Positions 12,663 to 23,300 of a DNA stretch of 64,000 bases are shown piece after piece. This DNA comes from Setoptus koraiensis. Taxonomy: Eukaryota; Arthropoda. A program made the translations under genes and the position numbers. The stretch spans positions 372,001-436,000 of the forward strand of contig CM106585.1 of the NCBI GenBank assembly GCA_048013815.1. Direction: 5' to 3'. The notes beneath the pieces are model-generated. The model saw only the letters and a list, made by a program, of their open reading frames with translations, was not told the DNA's origin and did not search any database. Each line of letters starts with the position of its first letter. The first letter of the stretch is position 1.

Positions 12663-13220
12663 GGTTTCTCCCGAAGAACTTTTGAAATGATCAATAAAAA
12701 ATACATGTTTGAATGATGATTAGTGACCATTGCCTTTGTTAGATTTCCCAATTCAGACCTAGTTCATTATTCATGCAGGGGACCACATGGACGGACAGCT
12801 CGGGCTCAACAGACTCCAATTCTAGGTTGAACTACCAGCAACACCTAAATTGGATGACAACATAAATGCATATGATAATCAAATTTGAGCAGCAAACAAA
12901 CCAAACAACCCTTTTCAATATCAATGGGCCCGCTTGTCCAATCTCAAAACTTTTCAAATACTGCGCTCGCTGAGGATTCCCAAATTAGTCGCATTTGAAC
13001 GACAGTGACTCACAAGTTGTCAGCCGGGCTGACCAGCTGTTCTGAGGCAACGACAGCGCAAGCAACAACAACATCAACAACAATAAATAAATAAAATCTT
13101 CCGATTATTATTATTATTTTATGATTATTTTCAACACTATTGTTGTTATTTAATGAATACATCTATTGTTGTCCATACCATAACTATCATCATTATTGGG
13201 AGGAGAAGCCAAAGTGAAAA
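12663..13220. other. Interval between the protease pseudogene and IST1
   Basis: Contains the protease AATAAA (12693-12698), the 119-bp truncated copy, and then about 275 bp that form the IST1 promoter and leader, ending in CAACAA and ATT runs. No other gene is seen. Confidence 0.55.
12826..12944 (+). pseudogene. 119-bp partial second copy of the protease propeptide region
   Basis: This segment matches 11655-11773 over 119 bp with five mismatches (about 96% identity) and no gaps, in the same orientation. It corresponds to the late propeptide. One mismatch pair creates an in-frame TGA at the codon that is AGA in the first copy. Similarity ends abruptly on both sides, so this is a truncated tandem copy about 1.17 kb downstream of the original, inserted just before the IST1 promoter. 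Confidence 0.88.
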
Positions 13221-14474
13221 ATGGTAGACTATAGCAAACTAAAGACTAATCTCAATCTCATTTTGCATAGATTGAAATTAGTGGAGAAGAAAAAGATCGA
13301 GCTGAATCACAAGGCGAGAAAGCAAATCGGAGACTTTTTGAACACTGGAAAAGTGGATCGAGCCCGCATTAGAGTTGAGCAAATCATTAGGGAGGACTAT
13401 CAAATAGAGGCCATGGATATTATTGAGAGCTATTGCGATCTGATTTTGTCGCGCTTCGGTCAACTTCAGAGCTCTAATGTTATCGACGACGGACTGAAAA
13501 CAGCAATATCTAGCATCATTTGGGTTACTCCCAGACTGGAAAGTGACCTGTCAGAATTGAAAGTTATTTCTGATCAATTGGGACAAAAGTATGGAAAACC
13601 CTACATCGCGGCCTGTCGGGATAATCAATTGAGCACAGTGAATGAAGTACTAATCAAAAAGATGAGCGTTCAAGCTCCCCCCAAGCTCTTGGTTGAAAAA
13701 TATTTGATTGAGATTGCCAAAGACCAAAAAATTGACTATAAGCCAGACAAGAATGTACTCAAAGAGCACGAGGCTCAAAATTCTTCTTTTGTTAGGACCA
13801 GTGACGACGATGATCATGATGCCCACGATGGTAGACCACCACCAGGCGGTGGATTCAATCTGATCGATTTGGGCGACCATTATCCGGCCGCGCCAATCAC
13901 TCAACCGTTTTCGCCCTATGGTCAGCCACCTCCATTACCCAGTGATCCACCACAAACAGGCGACGGGACACCTAAAGCGGGTCCGTCTGCCCCAACCGCC
14001 AATTTACCAATAGGTTTCAATCTGGACAGTTCTATTGTTGGTGGCGCTAGTTCTAGGCCACCACCCACTATGATAAATAAACCCGGCAGCAGTACACCTA
14101 GCTCCCCCTCATCACGTGCCAGAGGATCAAATCCAAATGCTGGCTCTAGTTCGTTATCGGGTGGTACCAGTGGCGCTGGTCACGAGGCACCACCTCCCCA
14201 TTACGACAGCGTCGTACCTGGTAATGCAAACACTTCGAAGATTATACCTAGAGGTGGGCCCACCGGTGGCTCAGGTTTCAATTCACGCAATATAAGTCGG
14301 ACGAACATGTCATCACAAAATCCCAATAATTTTGACGATACTCTACCGGAATTACCGCCCGTACCATCGGCCACTCCCGACTTAAGTAATCTTTCATTTG
14401 GCAAAGACAAGGATGATGGCATGGATTTTGAAGATTTGACCCGTCGTTTTGAGGAATTGAAAAATAAGAAATAA
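13221..14474 (+). CDS. IST1: IST1, ESCRT-III-associated protein
   Basis: IST1 is an ESCRT-III-like factor that recruits and regulates the ATPase Vps4 and spastin in endosomal sorting, tubule fission and abscission. The 417-residue product has the N-terminal helical core at about 1-185, starting MVDYSKLKTNLNLILHRLKL, with RKQIGDFLNTGKVDRARIRV and QIIREDYQIEAMDIIESYCD, all strongly family-typical. It continues through KYGKPYIAACRDNQLSTVNE. A Pro/Gly/Ser-rich linker follows (about 200-370). The C-terminus carries the MIT-interacting motif, DFEDLTRRFEELKNKK, matching the L..R...L.K pattern. The ATG is preceded by GTGAAAA and the frame is intact and intronless. Two AATAAA hexamers lie at 14646 and 14653. 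Upstream is decayed protease DNA, so the promoter is compact. Confidence 0.96.
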   Translation: MVDYSKLKTNLNLILHRLKLVEKKKIELNHKARKQIGDFLNTGKVDRARIRVEQIIREDYQIEAMDIIESYCDLILSRFGQLQSSNVIDDGLKTAISSIIWVTPRLESDLSELKVISDQLGQKYGKPYIAACRDNQLSTVNEVLIKKMSVQAPPKLLVEKYLIEIAKDQKIDYKPDKNVLKEHEAQNSSFVRTSDDDDHDAHDGRPPPGGGFNLIDLGDHYPAAPITQPFSPYGQPPPLPSDPPQTGDGTPKAGPSAPTANLPIGFNLDSSIVGGASSRPPPTMINKPGSSTPSSPSSRARGSNPNAGSSSLSGGTSGAGHEAPPPHYDSVVPGNANTSKIIPRGGPTGGSGFNSRNISRTNMSSQNPNNFDDTLPELPPVPSATPDLSNLSFGKDKDDGMDFEDLTRRFEELKNKK

Positions 14475-14645
14475 ATCTGAAAAATATGTATGTATATTTA
14501 CATTTTAACATTTGTTGTTTCTGAAAACGAACAAAGTATCACTAAACTCAAAGAAAAAAAGAAGCTATTAGATAACACCATTAACCACCATGTTGCCATT
14601 TCAAATCATCCATGCAAAGAGTTGACATCCCGTTAAATTTATCCT

Positions 14646-14658
14646 AATAAATAATAAA
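14646..14658 (+). terminator. Paired polyadenylation signals of IST1
   Basis: Two AATAAA hexamers, 14646-14651 and 14653-14658, lie about 175 bp after the IST1 stop codon on its strand. Confidence 0.5.
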
Positions 14659-15653
14659 AGATGACAACTATCTCGGCCTAGTTAAGCAAGCAATGCGATG
14701 AGGAAAGACCAAGTGAAAAATTGAATGTCAGTGTTGGGGAGAGCTAACCAAACGAGCTTCATATACAACCAACTTGTTAGACAAGACATGATTAATAATT
14801 GTTCATTTTTGTGGAATTAATGCGTTGCTCTAACATCGCAACATTAATCATTTCACATCAGTCAGTTAATTAGTGTCTGGCATTATGATGACCTTGTATG
14901 ATAGAAATGATGTTTTGTTCGCATGTTTAGACCACCGCAACTGATACAACTACTATGTAAACCTGGTGTCCGTGAGTTTCAATTTTGCAATAAGTGCTAT
15001 AAGTGAGCGATGTAGCGTGCAACTACCACTATATCATGGAGATAATGATTAAAAATGATATCAGATTACAAATATTTAGTTTGTACACATATATACAAAC
15101 ACTCACATGTACATAGGGATTGAATTAGATGTAATCATTTTGTGGCCAATTATAACGACGATGTTGTGTTGTTTTTGTAAATCAAATCAAATCAATTCAG
15201 TTGAGTTCAGTTGAGCCAGCACATAATGATCAGTTGTTATGCAATGGTTAGTCGTTGCAATGTAAGTGGTCAGTGTAATTGTGTCGTAACTCACTAATCA
15301 ATGTGATTCTGCACCAATCACGACTGACCTGAGGCAATGTAGATAATGTTGCCTGTTGGTGCACCCCTGATTCACACGAAGATTGGTTTAGAAGAATGTA
15401 CATTACATCACATGGGCGGGCAGGCGAAGGGAGAGAGTCAGAGGTTATTAATTCAATGCAAACAACAATATCAACACTTTAAGCGCCGATTGCTTGATGG
15501 CGAGTGCTTGTTGTTGTTGTTAATGTTGGCGTGTAATTCTGGCTCATTGAAGCGATAAATGGACTCTGTAATGTATGGCAGCAGATGGTCATCAGCAGTA
15601 ATTGTGTTTGTGTGTGCAATCTAAGTGAATTGAGCCTATTTGAGTAACCCAAC

Positions 15654-15684
<31 letters not shown>

Positions 15685-16284
15685 GCAACGACCATAGGCA
15701 GCATATTGCATGACTTATAAATACACCGAAGTGAACAACACGGTCACACGATAAAAGTAGCGGCAGTTGGCCAGTCTATTTGATTAACACCGCATTTTAT
15801 GTTGTTGTTGCTGTTGCTGTTTTAGCATCAGAGTCCATCTGGAGGCATAAAACCTCGCATCGATGACAACGGTGGTGGCGACGAGCTAGCTAAGCGGGCT
15901 GTTGTTGACGATACGCTGATTAAGCGTTGATGGGATGGCAGCATCGGCTTGTGGGGTATATTTGTATGTTGTCGAGTATAGTTGTTGACAACAACAACAA
16001 CGACAACAACAACAACGACATGATTTATTTGTTACGCCCATGACAGACCAGACGACGAAAAGTGCGATCGTGTCAAGTCTGGTTTAGTCAATGGTCCAAC
16101 AGAACGCATATTAAAGTCAATTCAACACTACATGAATAGTAATAAGGCAATGTCTAGATGTGTATTTTATTTTTATACAATACACGTATCTCTTGCTTGT
16201 CGTTTGCTACAAACGACAAGCAGATTTGCAAAGATTACACTTGATCTCATCTTTTGTTGTTCGTGTGTTTCCCTATTCTTTTTG

Positions 16285-16363
16285 TCTTGCCACTATCAGC
16301 AGTCTTGCCACTATCAGCAGTCTTGCCACTATCAGCAATCTTGCCACTATCAGCAGCCTTGCC
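16285..16363. repeat. 18-bp tandem repeat, about 4.4 copies
   Basis: The unit TCTTGCCACTATCAGCAG is repeated head-to-tail with one or two substitutions per later copy. There are no spacers, so it is a minisatellite and not a CRISPR array. The unit length keeps all frames open, which explains the overlapping short open frames here. Confidence 0.9.
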
Positions 16364-19300
16364 AGTGTCGGAGGTGCCAAATTAGTGCCTATTCAAAGTG
16401 CAACGGATCCCTTATCATAATCGCACATGTCGGAGTAGTTGTTGTTTTGCAGCTTAAACTTGACACTACACTTGTCCTCAGCACCTTCGGTGTCCGGCTT
16501 CGGTGTCCCGAAGATAGAAGAATGCGTCTTGGCCTCTAAATCCGTTGAATATGGTTGTTGCTCGTCAAATCTGATCGTCAACAAATCTGATTGCTCGACA
16601 AGCTCAAGGTGGCAAGCAATTATTCGCTTCAACTATTCCAAACTCTCAACTCCAGACACTCTACTCGATGAGCTAGCGTTTTTGGTAGCTGACATGGATG
16701 CAATGTATAAAACAAAAGATGATCACGAAAAAGAAATCAATAATAATAATTTTTCCAGGGAATTTGTCAGATGTCTGTTGGTTGGTGCCAATTGATGCGC
16801 CAACAAAGACAATAGATTTCAATGCTCACAGTTCAACAACAACAGGTGAGCCTGACGCTTGATTGACCAGTGCACACACGAAAGATACATAATGTTACTT
16901 TGCACGACAATGGTGAGATGAATTGAGCGTTAGACCAAAGTAGAAAATTGATTATTTAGCTGCATCCTTTGTTGGCATCGCTCTGATGTTTCTCAGCAAA
17001 CAAACCAAATGTAATAACTATGCAATGTAAAACAAGCCAGCCATATAAACATGCTAATTTGCGTGAGTCAGGCATCAAGTTTAACCCATCTAACTTAACC
17101 CATGTGAATATGTGTGACCCAGAACGGTTATTCGCCGACAAACAGAGCTCGTTTGTTTATTTCTGGAGCATTGTTACTGATTTGTGTCCCATCTCTGGGC
17201 CAGTGCGATGCTTAGTCCGAAATAAAATCGCCGGTTAGACTTTTTTGGTTAGACTCTTCAGCGCCAGTTATCACAGCGACAATTGGAAGATTTCAACATT
17301 AACTAGGTATGAGATTGTGTAGGCTTCGTAAAATCTTTTGTGCCATAAATGCCATGCGAGTGTCGGCTTGGTGTGGGCGATGCCTGCCGTTCACAGCACT
17401 GTTGAAAATACAAAAAGTGATTGTGTAAAACACAATCTGCATGACAATAAAAAACATACATCACCGAATGAGTTGCGAATGAAACAACTGACTAATTGCT
17501 GACCCAAACTGCCACTAGTGTAATTTGAAGCGAGTTAGCGCGATAGATGGGCAGCGGCTAGTGATATTATTGCCAATTCTATTCAACTTAACTGTTGCCA
17601 ACGGTTGTTTCTGCGTAGTTGCACGAAACACGCTGAAAGTTGCCAGAAAATATATGCTGTTCTTATTGTCACTTGATCCATTTCCGTTTGCCGTGATATT
17701 CAGCACACCACAGACGACAATGTATACAGTAGTTGCATTGTTATGAAATGGTCAGTATGTCCAGTCTGCAGCAAACTACCTCTCACAGTATTTATAAACA
17801 CTGGATGTTCTATCAATGTTGCCATGCCACTGATGTAATCAAGCGGAAGAACCTGTTATAAGTGATATTATTGTTGGGCTTAAACGCTATGAACGATGGT
17901 GGCTATATTATGTAAAACGTCATGTTTGTTGCATGCAACAAAAGCTAGCTCGTTACGTTTGATTTGAATACTTGTAACTAAACAAAATAGTCATCTGTCA
18001 AACTTTCTAGGCGACTTCTTTTAACATCACAATAAAGCTGTTTCATTCAATAATGATAATATCATAAGTAAATGTCATAATAATGCTGAAGAAGCTTCTC
18101 GTGATTGCTAATTGGGTCAAGATAAATAACATAACGGATTCATTAGGCTAGAATAACCTGTGCTGCCACAAACAGTCACTGGTCATGATGAATGAACAAA
18201 AACATGACAACTATTTGCATCGGAAAGACCCAATAGCACCCATTGATAATCGCAATAATTACAATGTAATGTATAGACAAACTCAAGCGATGGATGTGCA
18301 TAATAAAGGAAGAAATAAATTCAAGTATATCTGTTAGTATTCAATACCCTGGCTTCTCAACTGTCATTCTTGAGCCTACATAAAGATGTAATAATAACTG
18401 GTGTCACAATCCCTAGTTATTCTCTTGACAAATCTGACGGAATGGTATGAATTGCTAGCTTTCTTCTGTATATATTGCAAAATATAGTGTTTACTCGACT
18501 TATTTAAACTAGAGATCACAGTTTACAATCGGGCCACACTCTCAGATATCGCAACTCTTTAATTTAACTGACACTATGTGCCCCCAAAGCTCGCTTTTTC
18601 ATTAATCTTTCGAATCTATTCACAGTCAAGTTGATATGAACGAGAGGAAACTGCTAAATTGGGTGATATCGGTGAAAATAAGCACGTCTCAAAAGACTTA
18701 GCTACCCTCGTATGATTCGAATACGAGTTTTCTCATAACCGGGGCTGAATTGATTATCAAATAATAAGCATCATTTGCTAATACTCAAATCTCTGCGTGG
18801 ACCTTTATGATGATCGCTTTATCTCTTTAGATCACCAACCTCTCTGGCGATGCTGCCATTGGCAGAACAGACAGTTTACGATGCAGGCAGATTATTTCTA
18901 TTGAGGGATAGCTAATAATGTCAAGAAATTTGACTATGACACCATTGATTGATGTGTCTGCTCATTTGTAAGTTATTTACTCGACCGTTTGCGGTTGACT
19001 GCGGATCACTGAGATTCAGGGCGCAATGCAGTTAGCGTGTGTGTCGATGAGTATTTTGGGATGTCATAGAGAAGTATTTTAAAACTGACGAAATGAGACA
19101 CTTTTTTCTCACTTTTCTCGCATCTTTCACGTGCGCTTGACGGCCACAATAGACGGCACCTCATTTGCATCACACTCCCTCCTCTGACAATTACGAGTCA
19201 CCATTTAGCAAAAACAACAACAGCAATCATAATGCCTCCTTTTATATTTATATTTCATGAATCATGACACAATGATCTATATTTGCGTTGCACGATTCAA

Positions 19301-20324
19301 CGAGGCTATGGTGCAAAAAACAGCTTACTTACTGCCCATTTGATACCTGATCGCTAGTGCTCTTTTGTTTGTTATTTGCGCTATTTACAAAACCAAAACA
19401 AGTCCAATAATAGAAAGCTCGCCAACAATAAACGGATAGCTTACCTGTTGTGTCACTATTATGGCTTTGCATTGTTGCACGTAACTATGAACAATGACAA
19501 GTATAAACAATTGCATCATAGCCAATGTAAACTAAAGTTTGTTCTGATGGTTTTGTTGGTGACATAAACGGAAACACATTTTGCAAGTCGTTATGTGCTG
19601 CACGGTGGATATCAGTGAACAACGGCTTCTGGCGAGCTTATTTTAGTAAGCTTATTATCGACTCATTGGAGAAAAGAAGCGTTCGTTTGTTGGTCATTGT
19701 CATGTAAATTTTGCCAACACACAATCAGTGCAAATTTAATGGGCGCTGCCGCCGCCCACGCGGGCCTATCACTAGTTGGCTTTTTGTTCTGTTTTTTGTG
19801 TCATATCGTGTGATTTTGTTCAACTTGGTAGAGCATCTATTTGCAGTATTATTCTCCACTGACAAAAATATCGCTTTGTTCTGGTCGTTTTAGCTGATTG
19901 TTTTGGTGTGGGCGCTGCTCATTGGTGGTGCAAACGACGAATTGCGACAACGAACGGTCATTCAACGGTCCAGCGTGAGCTTGTTTTTGAAATAAACTTG
20001 TCGCATTCTGTTGCCTCTACCCTTTGATTGTTGTGATTAGTGTGACACTGTTCGTTTGTCTGTTTGTTTTGAGCAAAAATGCAAACATTGAACGAGTGCA
20101 AACGACGAAACAAAATTGATCTTTCGCCTCACCACGAGCACAGCCAATCAATTATCACTTGACGACGTGCGCCCAAAGTATTCTCATGTCACCAATACTG
20201 AGTGTAAATCTGGTCAGTATTGTCAATATCCAATTTCGACTGCTTCTATTGTGTGCTGGTGCAATGAAGCCGTCGCAAAGAACCCGCTGTCATTCTTGTC
20301 AACCAATCAACCAATAGCCTCTCT

Positions 20325-23300
20325 ATGGCACAACTGCCACTAAACATGAAGCTAATTGTGAAGAAATCAACGAAAAAGAAAACATACAAGTGGTCATCGA
20401 CATCGTGCACATTGAATTGCGCTACAAAACAAAGTGCCCACAAACATCCAGTCCGAGGCATAGAAAGTGCTGCTTACTCGATATATCGTTTGGCCAGCAA
20501 TGGTTGCACGCACCAATTTGGCCGGCACCCGAACAGCTACCCGAATTTGTTTAAAATCGCTTCGATTAAATCAGATTCGATCAAATCCGATCCGATCAGG
20601 TCCGATTTGAGATCAACAACGTGCCAAAAAAGTTGCTCTGTTTCACCAGAAAATGCATCGAATCACAACAAGTCAACATGTGACCGACAATCAATTAAAT
20701 TGAGCTCGCCACAGCTGATAAACTGTGGCTCTGTCAAGCTGCTCATTGTGGGATTATCATTGCTGCTGGGCTCAGTCACGATTGTGTTATCCTCCGATGG
20801 CCAAGAGGCTGGCACTGTTTGCGGCTCGAGTGGCTGGCAAACATTTGAAAAGATATCCATGTCCTCGTTGGAGCCGTCGCCCATTCTGACGGCGCCCCGG
20901 CGAGCCGCGCAACAACAACACGCAACAGCAGCAACAACAACAACAACGGGCGCCAACTCGACCAATCACCAGTCTGGCCGTCTATTACTACGCCAACCGG
21001 ACGATCAGGCCCTCACAAGCGAGTGCGTAAATTTGTGCAAATCGCAAGCAACTTGTCTGTCGTTTGTGATAGATTACAACAAATTCGAGTGCAAATCATA
21101 CTCGGTCACCCAACAGCAACAACAACAGCAACAACAACAACAACAACAACAACAGCAACAACAACAACAACAACAGCCGGCGAGCGATCGCAGCGACGAC
21201 AACGTCGTGAAGCGCTCGCCGCCGAGCTCAACACTGGGCGCCAACGGCAGCGACACGTCCCAATCTGAGCCCAAGCAACAGCGCCGATTTCTTTTGCCCT
21301 CGGCATCGGCCAATTACTTCGAGAAAATTTGTCTCGGCGACGGTGCCGCGGGGCCCCATTTGGAGCGAGTGTGCGGCCCGGACAGATTGTGGGCCGTTGA
21401 GCGAGTTTTGGACGCCTTCTTGGAGGGATTCAGCGACAAACAATTGACAAATGTCACCAGCAAGAACCAATGCTCAACCATGTGCCTCATGGAGTCGCAA
21501 TTTGTTTGTCGTAGCGCCGACTATGATCAAAACAACAAATTGTGTCGATTGTCCAGAGAGGACCGACGCAGCCAGCCACAAGCTTTCACAACAACAAACG
21601 CAACGGGCCGTCACTACATTGAAAACCAGTGTGTTAACTCGTACGCCAACAATGCAAAATCTTGCATAGCCTACGAGCTGAAACAAAACGTTGTCGTGGC
21701 CAGCATGGACGCTGTCAAATATGCTCAAAATGTCAACGATTGTCAATTGAAATGTTCACAAGAGCACACGTTCAATTGTCGCTCTTATTCCTATCACAAC
21801 AACAAATGCTTTTTGTCGGGCGACGACAGTGCGAGCCTCAGATGGCCTCTTGTCAAACTTCCGGTCAAAATCAATTGGCACTATGGCGAGCGTAAATGTG
21901 GCAACGTTGAGTCGTGCTCAAAGGCTGCAAATGGCTTGCTCGAAACAACAACAACAACAAGCAAATCAAATATAACAATCGACTCGGCGACAACTATTGA
22001 CACTCCGCTGGCCGCCAGTCTTACCAACGCGGCTACACTGGCCACAGTAAATCAGGGCCACTCGTCAAATGTGACCAGCACTAGGCTGGCCTCTGGTCAG
22101 CCAATTCAATCTTTGCTTTTGGTGAAAAAGATGCACGAGGCAAAACGTCAGCAGAGCGCCAGAGATGCGCTCCTGTCAACTATGAGCCAGCCCATGCAAT
22201 CTGAGTCAAATATACACTCAATTAATGCCCTCAATCCCAGTCACAAGCGAACGCTTCCAAGTGCCCAAACCGCAAACAGTTTATCTGTGGCAGCGAGGCC
22301 TGTCACGCAAGTGTCGCAAATGCTGCAAATAAACAATAGCGATCCGAGTGACTACGACACCAACAACAGCAACAACAACAACAATTACGTCCAGTATCAA
22401 CTGCAAGATTCCGCCGGCGCAAAGAGGCCAACAGCAAGCCATTATGTGTACCAACAAGATTTTCACAAGCAAGGCTATCGTGTTGCCCCAACTGGCGGCC
22501 ATCCCAAGAATCTCCACTTATTGTCCAGCGTTCAAAATTCATACACGAAAAGCTCGCCGGCCACAGCCTATCCAATTTATACAAGTGACCGATTGTCGTC
22601 TAAAGAGCAAACAATTGCCAACAATTCAATGACGCGGGCCCCCCAAAAACTGTCGGCCAAACTGGGTCAGTTGCAAAGTGAGCCGCAACGAGCCAACAGA
22701 TCGTCGCTTGACTTTCATCGTTATCATGGGGGCCCGTTGGACAGGCCGCCACAGCTGGTCGATATGGCAGTGGACAATTGGTCCAACAACGAGCACATCA
22801 TGACCTCCAATCCGGCCACCACTAATGGCATACACAGGCCGCATCATTATATGCCAACGTCCACTTTGAGATACGCATTAAAATCGCATTCCACTGACGA
22901 CACTTTGTTTGTGCCCAATCAATTTGTTAATCTACCCCAAACGCAAGCCAGCGGGCCCCACAATGAAAAGCCCATTGGCTACTCGTATGCGCCCGAGACA
23001 TCGGGCCCGTACACTTACACGAGTGGCGCTATAGACAGTGGCTATTCATCGTCGCCGGAAACAACGCAAACAAGTGGTGACGCAAGTGGCAATAGTTTAA
23101 ACGGCAATAATAACGACGCCATCACGGATATCAGCAATCATTACTGGTCTAGTGGCGCACATCGGGGCCCACAAAACACTTACTCGTCCAGGCAGGGCCT
23201 GTTACGTTCTCCCTCCATCAGTCCGGCTTATTCCGCGTATAATCCCAATCAAATGGACCAATCGGCCAGCAACGTCAATCAGTACCAGCAACAACAACAA

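Larger units (their letters stand above)
14475..20324. other. 5.8-kb region without a recognisable gene
   Basis: After the IST1 3' UTR the region is A/T-rich with CAA/TTG runs, an 18-bp tandem repeat (16285-16363) and scattered short open frames, none with a recognisable domain. The open stretches around 16130-16800 on both strands overlap each other and the tandem repeat and are probably spurious. The part next to 20325 is likely promoter and leader of the ZP/PAN gene; upstream non-coding exons or enhancers are possible but not demonstrable. Confidence 0.45.

Noticed and set aside
16285-16363. Possible CRISPR-like array
   Set aside because: Units are directly adjacent with no unique spacers, and the sequence is animal nuclear DNA; it is a minisatellite.
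16132-16795. Overlapping open frames on both strands around an 18-bp tandem repeat
   Set aside because: The repeat length keeps frames open. The minus-strand frame at 16393-16632 looks slightly protein-like but lacks an ATG and any recognisable domain.
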